This document shows positions 27,298 to 36,720 of a stretch of DNA of 64,000 nucleotides, piece by piece. Positions within the stretch are counted from its first letter, which is position 1, and each line of letters opens with the position of its first letter. The notes below the pieces were generated by a model. The model had not been told where the DNA came from. It ran no database searches and saw nothing but the letters and a program-made list of their open reading frames with translations. Location: positions 238,255 through 302,254 of the forward strand of contig NZ_CDBW01000006.1 of assembly GCF_000820145.1 (NCBI RefSeq). Direction: 5' to 3'. The position numbers were made by a program, and so were the translations under genes. This DNA comes from Aeromonas sobria. GTDB taxonomy: Bacteria; Pseudomonadota; Gammaproteobacteria; Enterobacterales; Aeromonadaceae.

Positions 27298-27568
27298 GAG
27301 TTGTCCTTTGATTCTTTTGCGCAAAAAATGCGCGAGCAGGGGGTATGGCATAAAGTGGTGGCAATTCTAGCCCATCAGCGGCGGCGGGCATAGCCCTTCA
27401 CAGTCCTTCACTTACTCCTTCCCATCGCCATGCAGATACCCCGGCGAGGAGCCCTGTAAAGAGCATGTTTGGCGCCAGCACAGTGATAGCAGGCGGGATC
27501 TGGCTCGTTTTCTGCCATTGAACGGGGTATTATGACCAACCATTTTACTCACAGGCAGTGGCTAGAAG

Positions 27569-28945
<1,377 letters not shown>

Positions 28946-28985
28946 GGCCGGTTGTCCTGTTGCTGCCAACAGGTTGACCCAATAA

Positions 28986-29018
28986 AAAAACCGCAGCCCT
29001 TGGGCTGCGGTTTTTGTT
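28986..29018 (+). terminator. Terminator after cysS
   Basis: Stem AACCGCAGCCC / GGGCTGCGGTT, then TTTGTTTG. The stem is closely related to the one at 29311-29340. Confidence 0.92.
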
Positions 29019-29066
29019 TGTGCCTTTTCCTTCGACACCTCTTAAGCCTCGGTGGTCTGCGCTCTG

Positions 29067-29310
29067 ATCCCCTCTCCCCTTGCGGGAGAGGGCCAGGGTG
29101 AGGGGTGCTAACGTCATTCTCCGGCTGAATGCCGTCCAACGCCTGGAATAACCTGCTGGGCTCGGAGCGCTTGTCGTGCGCCATCCTGGCAGCCTGCGCG
29201 CCGCCCTCTATGAGACGCTCACCGCCTATTCCGCCGCAGGGGGCGAGCAGTGCAAGGGGTTGGGGAAATAGCGTTTGGGTTTGATCAAAGCGTGTTTGGG
29301 GAATAGAAAT
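29067..29310. other. Gene-free stretch with REP-like palindrome and a possible coding remnant
   Basis: 29067-29105 holds the palindromic element TCCCCTCTCCCCTTGCGGGA followed by GAGGGCCAGGGTGAGGGG, related to copies at 32281 and 32901. After it, bases 29173-29271 keep one open frame ending in TAG (LRAALYETLTAYSAAGGEQC near its end), which may be the tail of a lost gene; I cannot name it. No complete gene is visible in 28946-29338. Confidence 0.55.
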
Positions 29311-29340
29311 AAAAACCGCAGCTCAAGGCTGCGGTTTTTT
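29311..29340 (-). terminator. Bidirectional terminator at the edge of the AT-rich island
   Basis: AAAAACCGCAGC / GCTGCGGTTTTTT with a short loop. It overlaps the end of the AAA-TOPRIM gene and resembles the cysS terminator 320 bp away. Confidence 0.8.
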
Positions 29341-31332
29341 ATTGGAAGAATTTTTTTATTTCTTTAACCCATCCAGGAGTAACATCAACATCATCGTAAT
29401 CCTCTTCATAGTTTGCAGATGCTTCAATATATTTTTCTGCAAAGAGAATTTTATTTTCCCCATCATTTTCATTGAAAAAATCTTCAAGTTGAAGATTTCT
29501 AAAGTTCTTTATAAAGTCTGTGTTGCCATTGATGTTAGATGCTGTTATATCTTTTAAATGCTCTGAACTCTGTATTGTCTTTAAAGTAATCGTAAAAATA
29601 GTAGGATTAAGAGCTTGCTCTATATCCGTCTTATGCGTATCTGAATTTGTTAAGGTTAACAAATGAGTTTTATCTGCTTCCCCCTTGTTGCTTAGGCGTC
29701 GAATTTGCAAACTCTTAATGCCGACATTTATTTCTTCACATCTAGTATGGTCTGTATCAATTAAACAATAAACTTTTCCATTTGTACTTTCCTCTCCCAT
29801 TGGGGTTTCTAAGTATTTATACAGGCGAATTACTTTTGACTGCCCACCCATTGGTAATATTCGGAGGTTTTTATTTTCAATTTCCTCTTTGAAAAAATAT
29901 TCAAAGTAAATCTTTTCACTCACACCTTCACAGACAATCCAGTTGTATGGTGACGACATTTTCAATGAGTAAAATATGGATTGAACTAAATCATATGTAC
30001 TTTTAAGCGTGCAATGTTTGGGAAGCGCATTTTTAGAAGCTTCAATTTCTTTTTTTAATTGAGACCTGTAGTCATATAAGTCAAAACTTTCAAAAACAAT
30101 CTTTCTTTCTACCTGAGTAAGAAAATGACTATGTCCTTTACTTATAATTGGTAGAAAACCGTACCAATGAGTCGTCACTAAAATTTGATTGCTGGAAGAT
30201 ATTTCTTTTAATTTTTCGAACTGCTCATAGCATAATGATGTATGCAGTGAGTTTTCGGGTTCATCTATACCTATTATTACCATTTTATCTCTTTCAGAAT
30301 TTCTTTTGAGAAAAGCATAAACTAAATTGATCAGTGCTTGTCTTTTTTCACCAGCACTTAGTTCATTAACTTTTGTTAATGAGTCTCCATTTCTTCTATG
30401 CAGTACTCTTTTCTGAAAGTAGACTTCTAAAATTTTATTTACTAGATCCGCTTTGGTTACTGAATTATTTCTATCTTGCCCTGTATGATAACAGTATTCT
30501 TTCTCTAGTATTACTTCAATTTCAGATACAAAATTACCTAACGTCTTGTTAATTCCACCTTGATTGTTGAAATTAACTGTGTTTAATGATTTTTCTATTT
30601 CAGTCTTTAACTGCTTGTCAAAAACTTTCTGCATTTCTGTGGTTTCGATTTTTGTAAAACTTTCAACCTCTATTTCTACAGGGAAATATATAAAGGAGTA
30701 AAGGCCTTTTAGTTCAGCATGGAATTTTTTCCAATCAGAGTTAGAAAGTAACTTGGATAGTCTTTCTTTTCTGTTGCTTGTCGTTTCACGTTTATCCTGA
30801 GGATCACCATTAACTTTTTCTTCATCCAACATATATGAAAGAAAACTTTCCTCACCATGAAAGCTAGCAAAGTATAGTCGTGGTACGTTTGACTGTATCT
30901 CTGATTCTCCAGCTACTATTAGATAATGAGAGTCAATCGATATTCCTTTCTGGCTTGATAACTGGCTCCTAATTTCAAAGAAGTCATTCATTGATCCTCT
31001 AACACCGCTATGCAATGTATTCTTTTGTACCTCCCAAAAATACTTGCTTATTTTCTCAAATTCCTTTTTTGCCTAGGAACTTTAGATTTCTTAATTAAGA
31101 AGATAGGTGATATGAATGGTTCATTTCCTATTGTGGTTAATCCATCTCGTTTCCCATCTTTATTTATAGGATATGGTTTGTCGTTGAAAAATGAGTTTAG
31201 TGCTTCTAATATGGAGCTTTTACCAACACCATTCTCACCAACATATGAAACAAAACCATATTTTGAACCTACCGGAATGAATGAAATTCCTTTGTAGGCC
31301 TTAATATGTTTTAGAAAAACACCAATAATCAT
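29339..31332 (-). pseudogene. AAA ATPase-TOPRIM (OLD-like) gene split by a frameshift
   Basis: Two frames on the minus strand form one protein of about 664 aa. The 5' part (31332-31048, 94 aa) has Walker A VGENGVGKSS at residues 31-40. The 3' part runs from before 31015 to 29339 and has an ABC-type signature LSAGEKRQ, Walker B IIGIDEPENS, H-loop TTHWYGF, then a TOPRIM-like region with Glu in VCEGVSEK and an Asp pair in CLIDTDHT. Between the stop TAA at 31048 and the TTG at 31015 the second frame continues upstream (EFEKISKYFWEVQKNT) to the A6 run at 31065-31070; a -1 shift there fuses the halves. AAA plus TOPRIM order is that of OLD-family nucleases and of several phage-defence proteins. AT-rich, unlike its neighbours, so probably acquired. 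Whether the shift is a mutation, phase variation or programmed slippage is open. Confidence 0.75.
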
Positions 31333-31376
31333 TTATTAAATCTCTTAACTGAAAACAATTTATAAGTAGCTTAGAG

Positions 31377-31590
31377 TCGATTAGCGAAGCGTAATCAGAC
31401 GTTCGAGTCATAAGGAATTATTACAGCCTAATGGTTTTACTGTCTGATCTTCTATATAAAACCAGTCTCCGATAGGGATATGTGCCGCTTGCTGTTGTAC
31501 TCACAATGATTTTTTTCACCTATGCAACTATCTAGATGATATATGTTTTATTGGTGCAACAATCAGCTCTCACCATGGGGGTGGGAGAGT
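31377..31590. repeat. Diverged 210-bp direct repeat, copy A
   Basis: Aligns with copy B at 31981-32186. Shared parts in order: TCGATTAGCGAAGCGTAATC then GACGTTCGAG, an ATAAGG..ATTATTAC stretch, TATATAAAACCA.T, the 20-mer ATAGGGATATGTGCCGCTTG (31472-31491), TTGTAC.CTCAATGATTTT-like and TATGCA.CTA. It lies just downstream of the small gene and upstream of the AAA-TOPRIM gene. The 31333-31641 gap holds this repeat and no gene. Confidence 0.75.
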
Positions 31591-31641
31591 GGATGGTTAC
31601 TGCAACGACTTGTTAGATTTATTCTGCTTAATCATTGCTGA

Positions 31642-31926
31642 TCACCAGTCATTAAACCCCCCGTGACTACTAAACGAATCATCGAAACTACTACCAAAAC
31701 TATCATTGATACCGCTGCTGAAGCTGTCATGGCTAACGTTAGAGCCGAATGCATTGCCTGCAATATCAACCCCACATTCACCGTCAACCATAGGTAGACC
31801 ACTAGCAGGGTTAATTGCACTATCATCAACACCGCTACTGACAGAGTGGTTATCAATGCCGGTAATATTTTCATGTCTAGCCGAAGTATCAGAAAGCAAT
31901 CCTGTAAACCAATTAAAAATACTCAT
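31642..31926 (-). CDS. Small acidic Ser/Asp/Gly-rich protein with NPASGLPMV motif
   Basis: 94-aa protein beginning MSIFNWFTGLLSDTSARHEN. Residues 46-64 read NPASGLPMVDGECGVDIAGN, a motif I recall from short hypothetical proteins in many Proteobacteria; the tail is made of repeated SFGSSFDDSFSSHGG-like stretches. No known function. ATG 31926 has AAGGA six bases upstream. On the minus strand GCGTTAGA ends 17 bases before the ATG and TCTAACAAGTCG begins 24 bases after the stop; both look like integron attC core ends, so the gene may be a captured cassette (inference). The two diverged repeats lie just outside these sites. Confidence 0.75.
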   Translation of the reverse strand: MSIFNWFTGLLSDTSARHENITGIDNHSVSSGVDDSAINPASGLPMVDGECGVDIAGNAFGSNVSHDSFSSGINDSFGSSFDDSFSSHGGFNDW

Positions 31927-31980
31927 GAATTTTCCTTGCAAAATCTAACGCCCGGTTAAGGGGCTGACAGGGCCGTAGGT

Positions 31981-32186
31981 TCGATTAGCGAAGCGTAATC
32001 GGACGTTCGAGAAATAAGGGCATTATTACTTCAAAGCATTCACTATCGGGCCTTAAATATAAAACCATTCCCCGATAGGGATATGTGCCGCTTGTTGTAC
32101 GCTCAATGATTTTCTCCTCTATGCACTATGTCTATGAGACCTGTTGAATAGGTGCGACAGTCTCGTCTCAGATGGGGGCGAGGGGG
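31981..32186. repeat. Diverged 210-bp direct repeat, copy B
   Basis: Partner of copy A, 604 bp apart. It contains CTATCGGG at 32043-32050 and CCCGATAG at 32071-32078, which can form a hairpin; copy A has lost this pairing. Preceded by TCTAACGCCCGGTTAAGG at 31944-31961. The 31927-32395 gap contains this repeat and the first REP-like palindrome, no gene. Confidence 0.75.
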
Positions 32187-32240
32187 GGGCTCTGAGATAA
32201 CAACCCGCCCGATCTTTGCACCGAAAAGGTTGGGGACTGT

Positions 32241-32302
32241 TACCGCGGTGCAATGCGCTTCGCTTATTGGCACCCTACCTTTCTCCCGCCAGGGGAGAGG
32301 GG
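32241..32302. repeat. REP-like palindromes, first cluster
   Basis: TACCGCGGTGCAATGCGCTT then CGCTTATTGGCACCCTAC (32241-32278) forms an imperfect palindrome with GTGCAAT and ATTGGCAC arms. It is followed by TTCTCCCGCCAGGGGAGAGG at 32281-32300. Both units recur at 32901-32976. Confidence 0.75.
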
Positions 32303-32431
32303 ATCGTTGCCCGGTGCATATTGCCCCCAAGGTCTCTCCCGAATGGAGGGGGCGACCCCTCCCGTTGCTTGGTGCCCATCCCCCTGGATGCTAGGATGCC
32401 CAACCGATTTCTTATCCAACCCTTATCCGCT

Positions 32432-32740
32432 ATGGCAAACCGGCTCATCGACAGTAAAAACAGCATCACTCGGGCAGGGCGCTGGCTCGCGACTCGCGGG
32501 GCCGCGCTCTTTGCCGAACTCTCGGAGTTTCAGCAGCGCATCTGGGTGGTCAGCATAGTGAACGACACCTACACGGATACCTTTATCGTCAATGAGGGCA
32601 GCTTCGAGGAGCCCATGCAGTGGATGCGGCGCAAGCAGTACGACCCCGATATGCTGCAGCGGGTAGATGCCATGCAGCGATCTCAGGTGATCCAGTTCGA
32701 GCTGGGTGACATCCGCCATCGCCTGATGCGGGTCAAATAA
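32432..32740 (+). CDS. Hypothetical protein, about 102 aa
   Basis: Not recognised. The frame begins inside REP-like DNA, so only the part from about 32396 is likely coding; ATG 32432 (MANRLIDSKNSITRAGRW) or ATG 32396 are both possible, neither with a clear Shine-Dalgarno. The product is basic at its start, then has ELSEFQQRIWVVSIVND, a Phe-rich strand (TFIVNEGSFEEPMQWMRRK) and an amphipathic end (QVIQFELGDIRHRLM). No membrane segment or signal. Codon use is GC-rich like the host, unlike the AT-rich genes next door. Confidence 0.5.
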   Translation: MANRLIDSKNSITRAGRWLATRGAALFAELSEFQQRIWVVSIVNDTYTDTFIVNEGSFEEPMQWMRRKQYDPDMLQRVDAMQRSQVIQFELGDIRHRLMRVK

Positions 32741-32812
32741 CCCTGAGCATGCCCAGTGGCGACGGGCGTTGAGCCAAACGGCATCGACATCCGGCCAGCC
32801 AGTGACGAGTAA

Positions 32813-32977
32813 CGTAGGGTGCAATGAACGAAGTGAATTGCACCGCTATTCGACGTGGGTTTGATTGCGGCGCAACAGGCTGTGCGGATTTCGTCATGCG
32901 CCTCTCCCGCAAGGGGAGAGGGGATGGTTACCGCGGTGCAATGCGCTGCGCTTATTGCACCCTACCCGCTTGCCGCA
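32813..32977. repeat. REP-like palindromes, second cluster
   Basis: CGTAGGGTGCAATGAACGAA then GTGAATTGCACC (32813-32843) is a palindrome. CCTCTCCCGCAAGGGGAGAG (32901-32920) and TTACCGCGGTGCAATGCGCT then GCGCTTATTGCACCCTAC (32928-32965) repeat the units of the first cluster, in the opposite order. Confidence 0.75.
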
Positions 32978-33405
32978 GGGGCGGGAGTTCGGCTGGACGC
33001 CGTTAAAGTTGCTACCGCCCCTGACTGTCGCTGCCACATTGCGCCGTTGACCATTAATCACGAGAAGGGGGCCAACAGGCGCCGCGGGATATCTTACGGA
33101 TTCATTGAGCGCTTAACTATGGCGGCCATCACGCAACTATCAGAAACCAGAAGTTTTTTTGCGCTGACACAAGCTTTGGTTAATTACCTGGTGATTCATT
33201 GCGGTGCAAACCTTGAGCGGCTTGCGGTGCCGGGCAATTCGTCCCTATCACCTTGATTTAAAACGAGGCTCACAGATTTTTCGCCGCCGCTGGGTAGACT
33301 GGGGCCACTGCGGCGCTGCGCCGCCTCTGGATCAGCAGACAGGGTATAACTGAGCTGGCTCACCCTTATGTCGCACTGAATGTTGCACTGATGGAGGCGC
33401 CGGCC
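32978..33405. other. Intergenic stretch before the deaminase gene
   Basis: No convincing gene. One plus-strand frame (32855-33256) is open, but it begins in the repeats, lacks a ribosome site and its product has no recognisable features. The promoter of the deaminase gene should lie in the last 150 bp; no clear -35/-10 pair was found. Confidence 0.5.
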
Positions 33406-34761
33406 ATGTCCGCTACCCGTATCTGGATCAAAAACCCCCTTGCCACCTTTACCCCCGAGGCCGTCGATGGTCGCGGCGGGCTGGTGATTGAAAACGGCCT
33501 GATAAGCGAGGTGCTGGCGGCAGGCCAGCAGCCTGCCCGGCCATGCGATCAGCTGTTTGATGCCCGCGACCATGTGGTGCTGCCGGGCCTTATCAATACC
33601 CACCACCACTTCTACCAGACCCTGACCCGCGCCTGGGGGCCTGTGGTCAATCAGCCGCTCTTCCCCTGGCTCAAGACCCTTTATCCGGTGTGGGCCAGAT
33701 TGACACCGAACGCATTGGCGCTGGCAAGCAAGGTGGCGATGGCGGAGCTGCTGCTGTCGGGCTGCACCCTGGCTGCGGATCATCACTACCTCTTCCCGCG
33801 CGGGATGGAGGAGTCCATCGATATTCAGGTCGAGGCGGTGCGTGAGTTAGGGATGCGCGCCATGCTGACCCGTGGCTCCATGAGCCTTGGCGAAGATGAG
33901 GGTGGCCTGCCGCCGCGCCACACGGTGCAGGGGCAGCAGCAGATCCTCGATGACAGCTTGCGGCTGGTGCGCCAGTACCACCAGCGGGGTGCCGGGGCGC
34001 AGATCCAGATTGCGCTGGCTCCTTGCTCCCCTTTCTCGGTGACTGAGGAGATCATGGTGGAGAGCGCCAAACTCGCCGCCGAGCTCGATGTGCGGCTGCA
34101 CACCCATCTGGCGGAGACGCTGGATGAGGAGGCGTTCTGCCTCGAGCGATTTGGTCTGCGCACCGTCGATTATCTCGAAAAAGTAGGCTGGCTCGGCGAT
34201 CGCACCTGGCTGGCCCATGGCATCCACTTCAATCCGGACGAGATTGCGCGGCTGGGGGCGGCGGGCACCGGGGTGTGCCACTGCCCGGTCTCCAATATGC
34301 GGCTCGCCTCCGGCATCTGCCCGACCCTGGATCTGGAAGCGGCCGGTGCGCCGGTGGGGCTGGGGGTGGATGGGTCGGCCTCCAACGATGCCTCGAACCT
34401 GATACAAGAAGCCCGTCAGGCGCTCTATCTGCAGCGGCTGCGTTATGGCGCCGAGCGCATTACCCCGCGCAAGGTGCTGGAGTGGGCGACCCGTGGTTCG
34501 GCCAAGCTGCTGGGGCGCGGCGATCTCGGCGAGCTGCTGCCCGGCAAGCAGGCGGATCTGGCGCTGTTCAAGCTCGACGATCTGCGCTTTAGCGGCAGTC
34601 ACGATCCTATCGCGGCGCTGATTTTGTGCGGCGCCGAGCGGGCCGATCGGGTGATGGTGGGCGGCAAGTGGCGAGTGGTGGATGGCGCCATCGAGGGGCT
34701 GGATATCGAACAGCTTATCGCCCGCCACAAGCTGGCTGCGGCGGCGCTTGTCCGTGGGTGA
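33406..34761 (+). CDS. Amidohydrolase, probable 8-oxoguanine deaminase
   Basis: Zinc amidohydrolase of the cytosine/guanine-deaminase branch, 451 aa. Starts MSATRIWIKNPLATFTPE, matching proteins annotated as 8-oxoguanine deaminase (Pseudomonas PA0142 type), which turn 8-oxoguanine into urate. Metal ligands: NTHHHFYQ near residue 66, LHTHLAET near 230, AHG near 265 and the Asp of GVDGSASND near 325. ATG 33406 has GGAGG eight bases upstream; an ATG 15 bp upstream would place that site inside the gene. Substrate is inferred from family; guanine or another oxidised purine is possible. Confidence 0.85.
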   Translation: MSATRIWIKNPLATFTPEAVDGRGGLVIENGLISEVLAAGQQPARPCDQLFDARDHVVLPGLINTHHHFYQTLTRAWGPVVNQPLFPWLKTLYPVWARLTPNALALASKVAMAELLLSGCTLAADHHYLFPRGMEESIDIQVEAVRELGMRAMLTRGSMSLGEDEGGLPPRHTVQGQQQILDDSLRLVRQYHQRGAGAQIQIALAPCSPFSVTEEIMVESAKLAAELDVRLHTHLAETLDEEAFCLERFGLRTVDYLEKVGWLGDRTWLAHGIHFNPDEIARLGAAGTGVCHCPVSNMRLASGICPTLDLEAAGAPVGLGVDGSASNDASNLIQEARQALYLQRLRYGAERITPRKVLEWATRGSAKLLGRGDLGELLPGKQADLALFKLDDLRFSGSHDPIAALILCGAERADRVMVGGKWRVVDGAIEGLDIEQLIARHKLAAAALVRG

Positions 34762-34832
34762 ACGTGAATGACTGGAAGAGCTAAATCGGTAAGAACGCGC
34801 AGGCCGTGCGCGATTGAGTGCGGCGAGCCACA

Positions 34833-34861
34833 AAACCAGAGGGGCCCATATCGGGCCCCTC
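34833..34861 (-). terminator. Terminator between the deaminase and solute-binding genes
   Basis: Stem GAGGGGCCC / GGGCCCCTC (34839-34847, 34853-34861); the minus strand then reads TGGTTTTGTGG. Confidence 0.75.
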
Positions 34862-34892
34862 AGCATTGGCGGTCTGGGAAAGGTGAGGGCGG

Positions 34893-35747
34893 TTAGTTGG
34901 TCGCTCCGGTGCTGGCGGGCTCACTTTTAGCTGGCGAAGTATTGGTCGGTGCCGTGCTGGCTGCCTCACTTTTGGCTGGCGAAGTATTGGCTGGTGCAGG
35001 AGCAGGTGCCGGGAAGTATTTGCTGTGCAGCAGCGGGTATTCGCCGCTGGCCAGCACCTGGGTCAAGCCGGTCTGGAACTCTCTGACCAGCTCGTCGCTC
35101 ACCGGATGGCTAAAGGCGAAGCAGAACTGCTCTGAGCTCAGTACCCACTGCTCCTTGAAGCGGGCAGGGTCGAGTTTTTGCTCGACGATCAGCTGCTCCA
35201 TGGTGGTCTTGTTGGTGGAGACCAGATCGACCCGGCCGGAGGTGAGCATCTTCAGCGCCTGTGCCAGCCGGTTGGCGGCCATCAGCTTGGTCTCGTCAAA
35301 GCCGTTGTTGAGCAGCAGTTGCTCGCCCACATCGGCCCGCACCGCCCCGATATTGAACGCCTTGGCATCGTCGAGTTTGGTGATGGTGATATTGCGCTCG
35401 GCCAACCCCACCAGCACGATCTCGGCATATCCGATGGGACAGGCCCACTTGAACAGGGGGTCCCGCGCCTGGGTGCGGGCGGTGGAGAAGAGCACCGCAT
35501 TGGGCTTTTGGGTCAGCAGGTAGTAACCGCGCGCCCAGGGCATGATGGTGACCGGCTGCGACGGGGTGTTGGTCTTCTGCCACACCAGTTGCAGCAGCTC
35601 GACCGCGAAGCCGGTGGGGGTGCCGCTGGCATCGGCGTAGTTGTAGGGTTTGTACTCTTCGGTGATGTAGTGCAGTTTGCCTAGCTCAGGACTCGCTTGT
35701 GCGAGGGTGGCCAGCAGCGCTCCGGCTAATCCAATCCATGCTTTCAT
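34893..35747 (-). CDS. Periplasmic solute-binding protein (PBP2 type) with repeat tail
   Basis: 284-aa family-3 solute-binding-like protein. Signal peptide MKAWIGLAGALLATLAQA, then LGKLHYITEEYKPYNYAD, FAVELLQLVWQ and MPWARGYYLLTQKPNAVLFS, the pattern of stand-alone PBP2 proteins. No permease or ATPase is adjacent, so it may be a sensor or an orphan binding protein. The C-terminus carries two copies of a 16-residue unit (NTSPAKSEAASTAPT, then NTSPAKSEPASTGAT) after an APAPAPA linker; the neighbouring paralogue lacks this tail. Start 35747 chosen for the signal peptide. Ligand unknown. Confidence 0.85.
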   Translation of the reverse strand: MKAWIGLAGALLATLAQASPELGKLHYITEEYKPYNYADASGTPTGFAVELLQLVWQKTNTPSQPVTIMPWARGYYLLTQKPNAVLFSTARTQARDPLFKWACPIGYAEIVLVGLAERNITITKLDDAKAFNIGAVRADVGEQLLLNNGFDETKLMAANRLAQALKMLTSGRVDLVSTNKTTMEQLIVEQKLDPARFKEQWVLSSEQFCFAFSHPVSDELVREFQTGLTQVLASGEYPLLHSKYFPAPAPAPANTSPAKSEAASTAPTNTSPAKSEPASTGATN

Positions 35748-35839
35748 GTTTGCCATCCTGCTCAACGGAATTCTTATGCTCAAGTGTGACCATGCTGGCC
35801 GATTTCGCCACGGTGGCGGGAGATGTTGCCAAAACAGCT

Positions 35840-35862
35840 GCGGGATGTCAGTGACATCCCGC
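35840..35862 (-). terminator. Hairpin between the two solute-binding genes
   Basis: Palindrome GCGGGATGTCA / TGACATCCCGC with a one-base centre, 18 bp after the stop of the upstream gene. The minus strand continues CTGTTTTGG, a weak T-run. Confidence 0.7.
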
Positions 35863-35879
35863 AGGGCAAGAACTAAGGG

Positions 35880-36626
35880 TTAGCGCACCGGCAGGTATTT
35901 GGCCTGCAGTTTCCGATACGCCTCCGAGGCGAGGGCGCGGGTCAGAGCCTGTTGGAAGAGCGTGATCTCGCTGTCGGGCATCTGACGGCTGAAAGCATAA
36001 CAGAGCTGTTCGGCACTCAGTACCATGGCCACATTGAAGTCGTCGCTGTTGAGCTTCAGCTCGCGGATGGCGTCATATCCGGCCAGCTTGCTGGTGGCGA
36101 GCAGATCGGCGCGGCCGGAGAGCAGCATCTTCAACCCCTGGGAGAGGCGGTTGGCCGGGATGATGTTGTTGTCATCCATGCCGTTGTTGAGCAGCAGCTG
36201 CTCGGCAGCATCGGCGCGCACTGCGCTGATCTTGTACTGGCTCATCTGCTCGAAGGCGGTCAGCTTGATGTTCTGCACCTTGCGGCCCAGCAGTATGTAC
36301 TCCGAGTAGCCGATGGGGCACACCCACTTGAAGAGATCTTCCCGCGCCTGGGTGCGGGCGGTGGAGAAGAGCACCACATTGGGTTTCTGGGTTAGCAAGT
36401 AATAACCTCGCGCCCACGGCAGGATGCGCACCGGCTGAGGCGCCACGCCGCTGTTTTGCCAGATCATCTGCAGCAGCTCGACCGCAAGGCCGGTGGGCTG
36501 GCCTTGCGGGTCGCTGAAGTTGTAGGGTGGGTATTCTTCGGTGAGGTACTCAAGTTTGCCAAGATCGGCCCGGGCCGTTGAGGCCCAGCAGAGCAGTACA
36601 AGATGACAGATCAACCATATCCTCAT
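35880..36626 (-). CDS. Periplasmic solute-binding protein (PBP2 type), paralogue
   Basis: 248 aa, signal peptide MRIWLICHLVLLCWASTARA, then LGKLEYLTEEYPPYNFSD, LAVELLQMIWQ and LPWARGYYLLTQKPNVVLFS. It matches the downstream gene in all these stretches and throughout (STARTQAR, WVCPIGYSE, LLLNNG, ANRLSQGLKML), so the two arose by tandem duplication. It stops right after the domain, without the repeat tail. The 130-bp gap has a hairpin, so each may be transcribed on its own. Ligand unknown. Confidence 0.86.
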   Translation of the reverse strand: MRIWLICHLVLLCWASTARADLGKLEYLTEEYPPYNFSDPQGQPTGLAVELLQMIWQNSGVAPQPVRILPWARGYYLLTQKPNVVLFSTARTQAREDLFKWVCPIGYSEYILLGRKVQNIKLTAFEQMSQYKISAVRADAAEQLLLNNGMDDNNIIPANRLSQGLKMLLSGRADLLATSKLAGYDAIRELKLNSDDFNVAMVLSAEQLCYAFSRQMPDSEITLFQQALTRALASEAYRKLQAKYLPVR

Positions 36627-36720
36627 TGGGAACTTCCTTAGCGATCAACCTTGTTTTGAGTGTGACCACTAATAACCCAAATCGCCACTCGCCGCTGGTA
36701 ACGGGAGCCGGGCTATCCCG

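Noticed and set aside
31048..31080. Classical A AAA AAG slippery heptamer at the frameshift
   Set aside because: The run is only six A and is not in the phase needed for tandem slippage, and no stem or pseudoknot was evident downstream; programmed shifting is kept only as an open possibility.
31632..31874. 80-codon hydrophobic frame antiparallel in phase to the small gene
   Set aside because: It is an alternative frame of the same strand; the 94-aa frame has the ribosome site and the conserved motif.
32855..33256. 133-codon frame before the deaminase gene
   Set aside because: Starts in REP-like repeats and contains their translated palindromes; no ribosome site.
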